DNA from: Neobacillus ginsengisoli
GTDB lineage: Bacteria > Bacillota > Bacilli > Bacillales_B > DSM-18226
Length of the DNA stretch: 64,000 bases
Assembly (NCBI RefSeq): GCF_030813055.1
Contig: NZ_JAUSTW010000006.1
Coordinates: forward strand, 308,861 to 372,860
Reading direction: 5' to 3'
Shown: one piece after another, positions 17,767-28,400 of the stretch
How the letters are laid out: each line of letters begins with the position of its first letter
Numbering within the stretch: position 1 is the stretch's first letter
Notes under the pieces: model-generated
What the model was told of the DNA's origin: nothing
The model's input: only the letters and a program-made list of their open reading frames with translations
Database searches by the model: none
Translations under genes and position numbers: made by a program

Positions 17767-18774
17767 TTGTTTACATATTCGGTCCGCCGTGTATTTTCGT
17801 TAATACCGGTATTAATTGGTATGACTCTTGTTGTTTTTGCGATTATCCATGCCATTCCCGGGAACCCTGCACAAGTGATACTCGGACAAAGGGCAACGAA
17901 AGAAGCAGTGGCTGCATTAACTCAACAATTAGGATTAGATAAACCTTGGTACATACAATATTTTGACTATATTAAAGCACTCCTTCATGGGGATTTGGGA
18001 ACTTCAATGCGGACAAGGGGTCCGATCAATACGGAAATTTGGCCCTATTTAGCAGCAACAATTGAACTTACCGTTGTTGCAATGTTGATTGCTGTCGTCG
18101 TTGGAGTGAATGCGGGGATTATCAGTGCCTGGTTCTCCAAATCGTGGTTTGATTATGTTGCGATGATACTTGCTCTTGTGGGAGTGTCGCTGCCGATTTT
18201 CTGGCTAGGCTTAATGGAGCAATGGGCATTTTCTATCCACTTAGGATGGTTTCCGACTACCGGAAGGGAGGATGTCAGGGATCCCGTCTCGGCAATCACT
18301 AACCTTTATTTGATAGATACACTGTTGCAGGGAAGATTTGATCAATTTGGCGCAGTTGTTCAGCATCTGGTTTTACCAAGCTTTGCTCTTGCTACAATTC
18401 CAATGGCGATTATCGCAAGGATGACCCGTTCCACAATGCTAGAGGTAATGAAATCAGATTATATCCGAACAGCAAGAGCAAAAGGATTAAGGATGTTCTG
18501 GGTAGTGTACAAGCATTCCTTAAAAAATGCAGTCATCCCTGTTCTTACCATTATCGGTTTGCAAGTGGGTCTTCTTCTGGGAGGCGCCATCTTAACGGAA
18601 ACCATTTTTGGATGGCCGGGTATTGGAAGATATTTATATGACGCAATTGGATACCGCGATTACCCTGTTATTCAGTCGGGAATCTTGATCATTGCTGCAA
18701 TCTTTGTATTGATTAACTTGATTGTCGACCTTTTATATGTCGTGGTTGACCCAAGGATTAAATATAGTAAATAG
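17767..18774 (+). CDS. Oligopeptide ABC importer permease, OppB/AppB-like
   Basis: A 335-residue inner-membrane permease with six helices. The N-terminus (FTYSVRRVFSLIPVLIGMTLVVFAIIHAIPGNPA) is typical of the B subunit, and the EAA loop reads DYIRTARAKGLRMFWVVYKHSLKNA, which docks on the ATPases. The start is TTG at 17767 after AAGAGGTGAGC. It is followed by the C permease 12 bases after its stop. Confidence 0.92.
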   Translation: MFTYSVRRVFSLIPVLIGMTLVVFAIIHAIPGNPAQVILGQRATKEAVAALTQQLGLDKPWYIQYFDYIKALLHGDLGTSMRTRGPINTEIWPYLAATIELTVVAMLIAVVVGVNAGIISAWFSKSWFDYVAMILALVGVSLPIFWLGLMEQWAFSIHLGWFPTTGREDVRDPVSAITNLYLIDTLLQGRFDQFGAVVQHLVLPSFALATIPMAIIARMTRSTMLEVMKSDYIRTARAKGLRMFWVVYKHSLKNAVIPVLTIIGLQVGLLLGGAILTETIFGWPGIGRYLYDAIGYRDYPVIQSGILIIAAIFVLINLIVDLLYVVVDPRIKYSK

Positions 18775-18786
18775 GAGGGATCTAAT

Positions 18787-19686
18787 GTGGCTGAACTTGT
18801 AAAAAATACGGCAAATATCACGACGGTAAATGTTGAAGAAGAGCTCACACCTCCCTGGAAGGAAGCATGGCAGTCTTTTTGCAAAAACAAGCTCGCTTTA
18901 GTCGGTCTTGGAATTGTTATCTTTTTTATTCTATTAGCGTTTATTGCCCCATCGGTTGCTCCCTACAGTTCTACAGATCAAAATTTGGTCGAAAGGCTAC
19001 AGGCGCCATCAGGCAAGCATTGGTTTGGCACAGATGATTTCGGCCGTGATATTTTTTCAAGGATCCTATATGGTGCAAGAATATCGTTATGGGTTGGTTT
19101 TTTCTCTGTGTTAGGTTCTGTAATTCTTGGGACTTTATTGGGAATTGTAGCCGGGTATTACGGCCGCTGGGTGGACGCGATTATTTCTCGCTGCTTTGAT
19201 ATCATGCTAGCGTTTCCGAGCATTCTTTTGGCGATTGCGGTAGTGGCTATTTTGGGACCGTCACTTCAAAATGCACTGATTGCAATTGCTATTATCAATA
19301 TCCCTAACTTTGGAAGGCTTGTCCGTTCGAAAGTGCTTAGTGTAAAACAGGAAGAATATATCATGGCAGCACGTGCTGTTGGAATGAAAGATACCCGTAT
19401 TCTTTTCCGTCATATCTTGCCAAATAGCATCTCACCGGTTATTGTCCAGGCAACTTTGGCAATTGCAACTGCAATCATCGAGGCTGCGGCATTAGGATTC
19501 CTTGGATTAGGTGCACAGGCACCAACTCCTGAGTGGGGGAAAATGCTATCTGATTCAAAGCAATATCTCGTACAAGCACCGTGGACATTATTTTTCCCGG
19601 GGATCGCGATCATGCTGACGGTATTAGGATTTAATTTAATGGGCGATGGATTGAGGGACGTTCTTGATCCGAAAATGAAACAATAA
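18787..19686 (+). CDS. Oligopeptide ABC importer permease, OppC/AppC-like
   Basis: A 299-residue permease with an N-terminal cytoplasmic segment before the first helix, as in OppC. The motif WFGTDDFGRDIFSRILYGARISL is diagnostic of the C subunit, and the EAA loop reads EYIMAARAVGMKDTRILFRHILPN. Start GTG at 18787 follows TAGGAGGGA. Last gene of the importer operon, with a terminator right after. Confidence 0.93.
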   Translation: MAELVKNTANITTVNVEEELTPPWKEAWQSFCKNKLALVGLGIVIFFILLAFIAPSVAPYSSTDQNLVERLQAPSGKHWFGTDDFGRDIFSRILYGARISLWVGFFSVLGSVILGTLLGIVAGYYGRWVDAIISRCFDIMLAFPSILLAIAVVAILGPSLQNALIAIAIINIPNFGRLVRSKVLSVKQEEYIMAARAVGMKDTRILFRHILPNSISPVIVQATLAIATAIIEAAALGFLGLGAQAPTPEWGKMLSDSKQYLVQAPWTLFFPGIAIMLTVLGFNLMGDGLRDVLDPKMKQ

Positions 19687-19689
19687 CAT

Positions 19690-19717
19690 CGGAGACCCGT
19701 AGTGGGTCTCTTATTTT
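19690..19717 (+). terminator. Terminator of the peptide importer operon
   Basis: GAGACCC (19692-19698) pairs with GGGTCTC (19704-19710), followed by TTATTTT. Confidence 0.8.
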
Positions 19718-19911
19718 AATTCAAGGAAACGAAAAGGATTTATAATAAAACTTTTTCCTTAAGAAGGATAACTAAGGTATGGTTAATTTTGTAACTCTAT
19801 GAATTAGAGGGTTTTTATAAAAATAGTAACTTGAGGGAGAACTTAATTCAATAGTTCTTTCTTTTTTATGCAACAAAATGTATAAATTTAGTAAGTTAAT
19901 GAGTTTATAAT

Positions 19912-19925
19912 TGTAAGCGTTTTCA
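19912..19925 (+). promoter_or_regulatory. cre (CcpA) site upstream of argC
   Basis: TGTAAGCGTTTTCA fits the cre consensus at every defined position. It is about 53 bases upstream of the argC -35 box, a position from which CcpA more often activates than represses. Confidence 0.7.
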
Positions 19926-19977
19926 ATTAAAATATGGCTTATTTTCTCTTTTAACAGAAAATTAGTTCATTTTTCTA

Positions 19978-20012
19978 TTGAATAATTATTAATTCGAAAG
20001 TATAATAATTCA
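19978..20012 (+). promoter_or_regulatory. argC promoter with overlapping ARG-box half-sites
   Basis: TTGAAT (19978-19983) and TATAAT (20001-20006) have a 17-base spacer. TGAATAATTATTAATTC covers the -35 region and ATAATAATTCATTAT covers the -10, both resembling the ArgR/AhrC operator TNTGAATWWWWATTCANW imperfectly. Arginine-dependent repression of the whole arg operon is expected. Confidence 0.7.
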
Positions 20013-20041
20013 TTATATATGCAACGTAGGAGATGGAAAAA

Positions 20042-21079
20042 ATGAAAGCTTCGATAGTTGGAGGAACAGGCTACGGCTCTGTCGAGCTAATTCGATTAAT
20101 TAATAAGCATCCTTATATGGAATTAGGCACAATTGTTTCCAACTCTCAGGCTGGGAACAGTTTTAGTCAAACCTATCCACACCTTACAGGAATAATCGAA
20201 CAGCGTATGGAAGATTTTGATGCCAGTAACTTAAGTGAAAAAAACGACATAGTTTTTCTTGCTACTCCTTCCGGGGTAAGCAGCAATCTTATTCCGAAAC
20301 TTTTAGATAACGGCATTAAATGTATAGATCTTTCAGGGGATTTTCGGCTTAGGTCCACTGAAGAATATGAATTATGGTATAAGCATTCACCGGCAGATGA
20401 AAGCTATTTAAAACAAGCAACCTATGGATTAAGCGAAATTTATACGGAAAAAATAAGGTCCGCTAAATTGATTGCTAATCCAGGCTGTTACCCAACTGCA
20501 TCCACACTTGGTCTTTTGCCAATTGTAAAAACTAATTTGGCAGATAATAAATCTATCATTATTGACGCCAAATCCGGGGTTTCAGGTGCAGGAAGGGGAC
20601 TTTCATTAACATCACATTATGCGGAAATAAACGAAAATTTAAAAGCATATAAGCTGGGGGCACATCAACATATTCCGGAAATTGAGCAAGTGCTTCAGGA
20701 TGAGACGGGAACCCAGATTACGATAACATTCACTACCCATCTTGTACCGATGACAAGAGGTATCATGTGCACGACCTATGTAAACTTAAAAGAAAATATT
20801 TCTACCGAGCAAGCAGTTCAATTATACACGCAATTTTACGAAAAAAATCCTTTCGTAAGGATTAGAAAACCAGGAACTATTCCAGCAACAAAAGAGGTTC
20901 TGGGCAGCAATTATTGCGATATCGGTTTACACGTTGACCCACGGACCAACAGATTAACCATCATATCAGTAATCGACAATCTAGTTAAAGGGGCTGCAGG
21001 CCAAGCAATTCAAAACGCTAATTTGATGAATGGCTGGGATGAACGGGCAGGTCTCGATGATTTACCATTATATCCATAA
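20042..21079 (+). CDS. argC: N-acetyl-gamma-glutamyl-phosphate reductase
   Basis: Third step of arginine synthesis: NADPH-dependent reduction of N-acetylglutamyl phosphate. 345 residues with the N-terminal nucleotide-binding GGTGYGSVELIRL and the active-site Cys in ANPGCYPTAS; the base His is in GAHQHIPEIEQ. The ATG at 20042 is nine bases after AGGAG; the upstream ATG at 20033 abuts that site and is rejected. First gene of argCJBD-carAB-argF, directly behind the ARG-box promoter. Confidence 0.95.
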   Translation: MKASIVGGTGYGSVELIRLINKHPYMELGTIVSNSQAGNSFSQTYPHLTGIIEQRMEDFDASNLSEKNDIVFLATPSGVSSNLIPKLLDNGIKCIDLSGDFRLRSTEEYELWYKHSPADESYLKQATYGLSEIYTEKIRSAKLIANPGCYPTASTLGLLPIVKTNLADNKSIIIDAKSGVSGAGRGLSLTSHYAEINENLKAYKLGAHQHIPEIEQVLQDETGTQITITFTTHLVPMTRGIMCTTYVNLKENISTEQAVQLYTQFYEKNPFVRIRKPGTIPATKEVLGSNYCDIGLHVDPRTNRLTIISVIDNLVKGAAGQAIQNANLMNGWDERAGLDDLPLYP

Positions 21080-21145
21080 TAAATAAATTGCTAGTTAGCT
21101 AGCTTGGAAATATGAGCACAGGGAACTTTAAAGGAGGAAACTAGA

Positions 21146-22375
21146 TTGACGCCAATGACAACGAGTAAAGAAATCGTAATTCTTGAAGAAGAAAGTGTAA
21201 CCTTGCCAAAAGGTTTCAAAGCAGGTGGAATACACTGTGGAATTAAAAGAAAAAAGCTTGATCTAGGTTATATTGTATCTGAAGTTCCAGCTGTAGCAGC
21301 AGGTGTATACACAACCAATATATTTCAAGCAGCACCACTCTTAGTAACACAAGAAAGTATTGCCAAAGAAAATAAAGTTCAAGCGATACTTGTTAATTCC
21401 GGGAATGCGAATGCTTGCACAGGGGAGCAAGGATTACTTGATGCATTTGAGATGCAAAAGGAATTTGCTTACGAGTTAGGCATCATGGAACACCTCGTAG
21501 CAGTCACTTCAACAGGTGTAATTGGAGAACTGCTGCCGATGGATAAACTAAATGCAGGAATTAAACAAATCCTTCAACCTGAATATGAAAATGCAGCCAA
21601 TTTCAAACAAGCCATTCTAACAACAGACACTTGCATTAAGCAAATTGCCGTACAAGTAAAAATTGACGGAAAAACGGTAAGCATTGGCGGTGCGGCCAAA
21701 GGATCAGGAATGATCCATCCGAACATGGCAACGATGCTTGGGTTTGTTACAACTGATGCCAATATTGCCTACGATGATCTACTGCTTGCATTAAAGGAAA
21801 TTACCAACCAAACATTCAATATGATTACCGTCGACGGCGACACTAGCACTAACGATATGGTTTTAGTCATGGCAAATGGAATGGCTGAGAATAATCAGCT
21901 TACAAAAGACCATCCAGATTGGGACTTATTTGTGGATGGATTTAAAGTAGTCTGTGAGTCACTTGCTAAAAAAATTGCTAAAGATGGTGAAGGGGCTACA
22001 AAGCTTATCGAAGTCCAAGTCAACGGCGCATACGGCTCAGACGCAGCAAGAGCAGTAGGAAAAGCGATTATCTCTTCCAATCTCGTAAAAACGGCTATTT
22101 ACGGAACAGACCCAAACTGGGGAAGAATCGTTTCAGCAATCGGTTATAGCGGAGTACCTGTTGAGCCAAATGCAATAAAAGTAGCAATTGGACCATTCCT
22201 AGTATTTGAAAACGGCTTGCCTAGTCCGATAGTGGAAGAGGAAGTAAAAGAATATTTAGAGCTTGAGACAATACAAATTTTTGTTGAGTTAAACCAAGGA
22301 AAGTACAGTGCAACAGCATGGGGATGCGATCTAACATATGATTACGTAAAAATCAACGCATCCTACCGCACTTAA
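21146..22375 (+). CDS. argJ: Bifunctional ornithine acetyltransferase / N-acetylglutamate synthase
   Basis: Recycles the acetyl group from N-acetylornithine to glutamate, and in bifunctional forms also makes N-acetylglutamate from acetyl-CoA. 409 residues; the autocleavage site is the Thr in HPNMATMLGF, which becomes the N-terminal nucleophile of the beta chain. The oxyanion pair is likely in TSTGVIGE. TTG at 21146 lies eight bases after AAGGAGG; an ATG at 21155 is too far from it. Presence of ArgJ explains the absence of argA and argE-type steps in this operon. Confidence 0.95.
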   Translation: MTPMTTSKEIVILEEESVTLPKGFKAGGIHCGIKRKKLDLGYIVSEVPAVAAGVYTTNIFQAAPLLVTQESIAKENKVQAILVNSGNANACTGEQGLLDAFEMQKEFAYELGIMEHLVAVTSTGVIGELLPMDKLNAGIKQILQPEYENAANFKQAILTTDTCIKQIAVQVKIDGKTVSIGGAAKGSGMIHPNMATMLGFVTTDANIAYDDLLLALKEITNQTFNMITVDGDTSTNDMVLVMANGMAENNQLTKDHPDWDLFVDGFKVVCESLAKKIAKDGEGATKLIEVQVNGAYGSDAARAVGKAIISSNLVKTAIYGTDPNWGRIVSAIGYSGVPVEPNAIKVAIGPFLVFENGLPSPIVEEEVKEYLELETIQIFVELNQGKYSATAWGCDLTYDYVKINASYRT

Positions 22376-22384
22376 AGGAGGAGC

Positions 22385-23185
22385 ATGATGAAATATTTAG
22401 TCATTAAGTGTGGAGGAAGTGTGTTAGAAAATCTGCCAAGATCATTTTATGAGGATTTAGTTAAAATTCATGAATCGGGAGAATGGACTCCAGTCCTAGT
22501 CCATGGCGGAGGTCCCCTTATTACGGGATTACTAAATAATTTAAATGTCGAAACCACCTTCGTGAATGGTCTTAGAGTAACCAATCATGAAGTTTTAGAT
22601 GTTGTAGAAATGGTGCTAAGCGGTTCGGTTAATAAACAAGTTGTAAGGAACATTGTTGAAGTAGGCGGAAATGCATTCGGTGTTAGCGGTGTGGATGGGA
22701 CATTGTTAAAAGCAAAACCGAGCGATGATTCAGAAACATTAGGTTTTGTGGGAGAAGTAGTTGAAGTAAACAAAGAAGTGATAGATGGAATTATCTCTCA
22801 AGGATATATACCGGTGATATCACCAATTGGTATTGACACCGGCGGGCAGCGGTACAACATTAACGGAGATATTGCTGCATCTGCCATTGCCAAGGCTTTA
22901 AGTGCAAATCTTTGCTTTATCAGTGATATTCCAGGGATTTTAGTTGAACAGAATGGCAAAAAGGAAAAACTCGATATAGTAACAAAGGCAAAAGTCGAAG
23001 AATTGATTGACAATCAAACGATTTATGGCGGGATGCTTCCGAAAGTAACTGCGGCAATTGACGGGCTTGTTCATAAAATTCCGGAAGTCGGGATTATTAA
23101 CGGATTTGATAAAAATAGTCTGATAGATTATTCGAACGGCAAGGCAATTGGAACAAAAATTGTTTTAGAAGAGGAGATAGCGTAA
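22385..23185 (+). CDS. argB: N-acetylglutamate kinase
   Basis: Phosphorylates N-acetylglutamate, the second step of the pathway. 266 residues of the amino-acid kinase fold with KCGGSVL, the glycine-rich VHGGGPLITG and GGMLPKVTAA. AAAGGAGGAG precedes the start; ATG 22385 or 22388 are both possible. Its stop overlaps the argD start (TAATG), showing coupling. Confidence 0.95.
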   Translation: MMKYLVIKCGGSVLENLPRSFYEDLVKIHESGEWTPVLVHGGGPLITGLLNNLNVETTFVNGLRVTNHEVLDVVEMVLSGSVNKQVVRNIVEVGGNAFGVSGVDGTLLKAKPSDDSETLGFVGEVVEVNKEVIDGIISQGYIPVISPIGIDTGGQRYNINGDIAASAIAKALSANLCFISDIPGILVEQNGKKEKLDIVTKAKVEELIDNQTIYGGMLPKVTAAIDGLVHKIPEVGIINGFDKNSLIDYSNGKAIGTKIVLEEEIA

Positions 23186-24372
23186 TGGCAAACGACACTT
23201 CCATCTCTCTGACATCACCACTCATGGCAACCTATGGAAGATTCCCTATCACATTAGTGAAGGGAAAAGGAAGTTATGTGTGGGACGATCAAGGTAATCA
23301 ATTATTAGATTTCACTTCAGGAATTGCCACTTGTAACTTAGGGCATGTTCCCGATGTTGTAAAAGAAAAACTGGAAGAACAATTACAAAACTTATGGCAT
23401 TGTTCGAACCTTTATCACATCCCTAATCAAGAGCAGCTTGCATCACTACTGACTGCGAACACCTGTGGAGACCAAGTTTTCTTTTGCAACAGCGGTGCCG
23501 AAGCCAATGAGGCAGCGATAAAACTGGCGAGAAGATATTCACAAAAAATAAAAGGAACAGATTCCTTTGAGGTAGTCACCTTTAAGCAATCCTTTCACGG
23601 AAGAACATTAGCAACCCTATCGGCAACAGGCCAGGAAAAGATTCAGCAAGGCTTTTTGCCGTTAGTGCAAGGATTCAGCTATTTGCCGTTTAATGATATG
23701 GATGCGTTAGATCAGATTCTTACACTCAAACCAGCTGCTGTTTTGCTTGAACTAGTTCAAGGAGAAGGCGGTGTCATTCCGGCAGAGCCGGAGTGGGTGG
23801 AAAAATTGGCGCAGATTTGTGAACAAAATGATATTCTCTTGATGGTCGATGAAATCCAAACAGGGATGGGCAGAACCGGTACATTATTTGCCTACGAGCA
23901 ATACTCGATTGAACCGGATGTCATCAGCATTGCCAAGGGCCTTGGCTCAGGATTTCCGATTGGGGCGATAATTGCTAAAGAAAAAGCGGCAAATGCATTT
24001 GAACCGGGCAGCCACGGAAGTACCTTTGGCGGGAATCCGCTGGCGACTGCCGCAGGAGTCGCGACGGTTTCACATATAGTTGAAAGTAATCTATTAAAAC
24101 AGGTAAAAGAAATTTCAGCCTATTTAGATACACAGCTTCAAAATTTAAAGGAAAACTTTCCTCAGATAAAAGAAATTCGCGGTAAAGGGCTGCTAAAAGG
24201 ATTGGTTGTAGATGGGAATGCTCCGCAAATTGTTCAAAAAGCATTAGCAAACCAATTACTACTATTAACAGCAGGGCCTGATGTTGTCCGGATCCTACCG
24301 CCATTAACCGCATCAAAAGAAGAAATAAACAAATTTAAAGCTACGATGGAAATAGTTTTCCAAAGTATGTAA
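23185..24372 (+). CDS. argD: Acetylornithine aminotransferase
   Basis: PLP enzyme converting N-acetylglutamate semialdehyde to N-acetylornithine. 395 residues, class III aminotransferase: FCNSGAEANEAAIKLAR, cofactor Asp in LLMVDEIQTGMGRTG, and the Schiff-base Lys in ISIAKGLGSGFPIGA. Length and motifs match ArgD rather than the longer ornithine aminotransferases. Starts inside the argB stop codon. Confidence 0.95.
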   Translation: MANDTSISLTSPLMATYGRFPITLVKGKGSYVWDDQGNQLLDFTSGIATCNLGHVPDVVKEKLEEQLQNLWHCSNLYHIPNQEQLASLLTANTCGDQVFFCNSGAEANEAAIKLARRYSQKIKGTDSFEVVTFKQSFHGRTLATLSATGQEKIQQGFLPLVQGFSYLPFNDMDALDQILTLKPAAVLLELVQGEGGVIPAEPEWVEKLAQICEQNDILLMVDEIQTGMGRTGTLFAYEQYSIEPDVISIAKGLGSGFPIGAIIAKEKAANAFEPGSHGSTFGGNPLATAAGVATVSHIVESNLLKQVKEISAYLDTQLQNLKENFPQIKEIRGKGLLKGLVVDGNAPQIVQKALANQLLLLTAGPDVVRILPPLTASKEEINKFKATMEIVFQSM

Positions 24373-24382
24373 CGAAAGGCGA

Positions 24383-25474
24383 GTGAGTGTTTTGGAACAA
24401 GGATACCTTACTTTGGAAACCGGTGAAGTGTTTGAAGGCGTACTGATTGGCGCAAAACAGGATTCCCTGGGAGAAGTTGTTTTTAATACGAGTATGACGG
24501 GGTATCAAGAGATTATTACAGACCCTTCGTATGCTGGGCAAATTATTACTTTTTGCTATCCGATTATCGGAAACTATGGCATTAATGCAATGGATGATGA
24601 AAGCATCAACCCTGCATTATTAGGGGTAATCATCGGTGATCTTTGTGAAACACCAAGCCATTATCAATCGATTAATAAATTTTCCGAAAAATTAAAATCT
24701 GCTGGAGTTCCGGGAATTGCCGGTGTGGATACACGTCTATTAGTAAAAACCATCCGTAGCCGCGGAACGGTAAAAGGCTTTTTAAGCAAAAGCAATGTTG
24801 AAAAAGAATTCTTATCAACAAAGGAAACAGCACAAGCTTGGGTGGAAAAAGTATCAACGAAAAAAATTCAGTTTTTCAAAAACAATGGTCCCCATGTTGT
24901 CCTAATGGATTTCGGATATAAAAAATCAATTCTGAACGCTCTTTTAGAAGAAAATTGTGCCGTTACGATTGTGCCATTTAATACTTCCTTTGAAAAAATA
25001 AAAGCATTAGCTCCTGATGGTGTCCTGCTTAGTAATGGGCCAGGCGACCCGATGGAATTAAAACAATGGTTTCCTGAAATTAAAAAAATTACACGGTACT
25101 ACCCAACCCTTGGAATTTGCTTGGGTCATCAGTTAATCGCCCTTTCATATGGTGCGAAAACAGAAAAACTCGCCTATGGACATCGCGGCGGCAATCATCC
25201 TGTCAAAGAATTAATGACAGGCAAGGTGAAAATTACCGCTCAAAATCATGGATACGTTGTCGTGGACGAAAGTATCGATAGTACGATCTTTGATGTAACA
25301 TACCGTAATGTTAATGATAAGTCGATTGAAGGTTTAAAACACCATCACTACCCAATCCAGACGGTACAATTTCATCCGGAAGCACACCCGGGTCCGAGCG
25401 ATACTGCTCATATTTTAACAGAATTTGTGAGCCAGATTACTTCATTGGGAGAGACAGTTTATGCCGTTAAATAA
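24383..25474 (+). CDS. carA: Carbamoyl-phosphate synthase small subunit (arginine operon copy)
   Basis: Glutaminase subunit that supplies ammonia to CarB. 363 residues: N-terminal CPSase domain (GEVVFNTSMTGYQEIITDPSYAGQ) and class I amidotransferase domain with nucleophile Cys in LGICLGHQLIAL and HPEAHPG. The GTG at 24383 is used with GAAAGG upstream; the site is weak and a TTG nine bases on is an alternative. Position among arg genes indicates the arginine-regulated isozyme, with the pyrimidine one expected elsewhere. Confidence 0.93.
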   Translation: MSVLEQGYLTLETGEVFEGVLIGAKQDSLGEVVFNTSMTGYQEIITDPSYAGQIITFCYPIIGNYGINAMDDESINPALLGVIIGDLCETPSHYQSINKFSEKLKSAGVPGIAGVDTRLLVKTIRSRGTVKGFLSKSNVEKEFLSTKETAQAWVEKVSTKKIQFFKNNGPHVVLMDFGYKKSILNALLEENCAVTIVPFNTSFEKIKALAPDGVLLSNGPGDPMELKQWFPEIKKITRYYPTLGICLGHQLIALSYGAKTEKLAYGHRGGNHPVKELMTGKVKITAQNHGYVVVDESIDSTIFDVTYRNVNDKSIEGLKHHHYPIQTVQFHPEAHPGPSDTAHILTEFVSQITSLGETVYAVK

Positions 25475-28400
25475 AAAACTAAAAAAAGTACTTGTGATCG
25501 GGTCAGGCCCGATTGTCATTGGGCAGGCGGCGGAATTTGATTATGCCGGAACGCAAGCTTGTATTGCCCTAAAAGAAGAGGGTATAGAAGTTGTGTTAAT
25601 CAATAATAACCCGGCCACCATCATGACCGATGAAACAATTGCTGATAAAGTATATATAGAACCCCTTAATGTTGAAACCATTGAAGAAATCATCAAAAAA
25701 GAAAGACCGAACGGAATTATTGGAACACTTGGCGGTCAAACTGGTTTGAATTTAACGGTTCAGCTTTATGAACTACAGATTTTGCAAAAGTACAATGTAG
25801 AGTTGTTAGGAACGTCTGTGGAATCAATAAAAAATGGTGAGGATCGGGAAAAATTCCGTAATTTAATGATACAAATCGGTGAGCCAATCCCTGAATCAAT
25901 GATTATTCATAGCTTTGAGGATGGTGTCCGTTTTGTAAAAGAAATTGGCTATCCGGTCATTATCCGTCCGGCCTATACACTTGGCGGGGATGGCGGAGGC
26001 TTCGCATACAATGATGTGGATCTGGAAGTTGTGTTGAAGAAGGGGTTAGCTGCAAGCCCGATTCATCAGGTATTAGTTGAAAGAAGCATTAAGGGCTGGA
26101 AAGAAATTGAATATGAAGTCATGAGAGATGCAAATGATACGTGTATTATTGTTTGTAATATGGAAAATATGGACCCGGTTGGCGTTCATACGGGTGATTC
26201 AATCGTTGTTGCCCCTTCACAAACATTGACTGATGTTCAATATCAGATGCTACGTGATTCTTCTATTAAAGTAATTAGAGAATTAGGGATTATTGGCGGC
26301 TGCAATATTCAGTTTGCTCTTAATCCGTTTTCAAACCAGTATTGCATTATTGAGGTTAATCCACGGGTCAGCCGTTCATCGGCCCTAGCATCAAAAGCAA
26401 CAGGTTACCCGATTGCAAGGATGGCTGCGAAGTGTTCAATTGGATATCATTTGGATGAGATTGTGAATCCAATAACAGGTAATACCTTTGCTTCCTTTGA
26501 GCCTGCGATTGATTATATTGTGGTAAAACTACCGCGTTTTCCTTTTGACAAATTTCCGGAGGCAGATAGAACGTTAGGAACGCAAATGAAAGCAACCGGG
26601 GAAGTAATGGCTATTGACCGTACTTTTGAAGGGGCTTTAAATAAGGCGATTCGTTCGATGGAAATGAATATTTATGGACTTTGTACAGTAGCAAATCAAT
26701 CACTGGATTCGGAAGCCTTGTTTGTACTTCTTGAAAAGGCAAATGACCAACGGCTTTTTGCGATTGCGGAAAGCTTTAGAAGAGCCATTTCTTTTGAAAA
26801 AATTCAGCAATTGACGCAGATTGATCCATGGTTTTTACACAAAATTAGCTCAATCGTCGAGTTAGAAAAGGAATTATCTTCTTATCAATGGGAAGATGTC
26901 CCTGTTTCCCTGCTAAAAGAAGCGAAGCGAAATAATATCTCCGATAAGCTGTTATCGCAGCTTTTTGATATTCCTGAAAAGCAAATTCGGAACAAGTGGA
27001 AAGAGCTTGATTGGAAACCGGGCTATAAAATGGTGGATACATGTTCAGCAGAATTTGATGCGGTTACCCCATACTACTATTCTACTTGGCATGGGTATGA
27101 CGAAGTTGAAACAAGAAAAGGAAAAAAGATTCTAGTCATTGGTTCTGGTCCGATTCGAATTGGTCAAGGGGTTGAATTTGATTATTGCTCCGTACATGCA
27201 GCCCTTGCTATTAAGAAAATGGGGTACCAAGCGGTTGTCATCAATAATAACCCGGAAACCGTCAGTACCGACTATTCAATCGCTGACAGCCTATACTTTG
27301 AACCACTTGCTGCCGAAGACGTTCTCCGCGTCATTGAAAAAGAGAAGGTCGAGGGTGTATTAATTCAATTTGGCGGGCAAACAGCTATTAATCTTGCACA
27401 TGCTTTAGAAGAAGAAGGCGTGAAGATTTTAGGTACGACAGTTGAAAATGTAGATCGTCTTGAAGACAGAAAAGAATTCTATCAGCTCCTAGAAAAATTA
27501 AATATTCCTCATATTGAAGGTGAAACAGTTGCCTATTCCGAGGAATTAGCAGAAGCTGCTGCAAAATTGGGCTACCCGGTTTTGGTACGTCCGTCCTATG
27601 TGATCGGCGGTCAGTCGATGTTTACAATTTTTAACGAGGAAGAACTTAGAGGCTATATCAAGCAATTAGAAGATAACTCACAAGCTACCATGTGGCCATT
27701 ATTGGTCGACAGATATATACCTGGACTGGAATGCGAGATCGATGTCATTTGCGATGGAGATTCAATTGTTGTTCCAGGGATCTTTGAGCATATTGAAAAA
27801 GCAGGAGTTCACTCCGGTGACAGTATTTCAATCTTTCCTCCTATTTCCTTATCGACTGCCTTAAAAGATACCTTAATTGATTACGCAAGTCGGATTGCAT
27901 TGTCTGCACCGATTGTCGGAATGATGAATATCCAATTCGTTATTTATGAGGATCAGGTGTATGTTCTTGAGGTAAACCCTCGTTCATCGAGAACGGTACC
28001 AATCCTTAGTAAGGTGACAGGTATCCCGATGATTGAGTGGGCAACAAGGGTACAGTTAGGAGAAACCTTAGATGATCTTTGCCCGAAACAAGGTCTATTG
28101 GCTGAGCCGCAATATTTCTCAGTGAAAACACCTGTATTTTCTTCAAGAAAGCTTAAGGGTGTCGACCATGTGCTTGGACCGGAAATGAAATCAACGGGTG
28201 AAGTTTTAGGCTTAGGCGTTACTTTCCAAGAAGCCTTAAATAAGGCGCTTCCTTTACAATCAATAGATGGTGAGGATTATGTTTTTTGTTCGATTTCCGA
28301 TCGGGAAAAACCAGTAAGTCTGCCAATCATTCAGGAGCTTGCGAAAAAACAAATTAAGATTGCAGCCACAGAAGGAACAGCTTTATTTTTCCAAGAGAAT

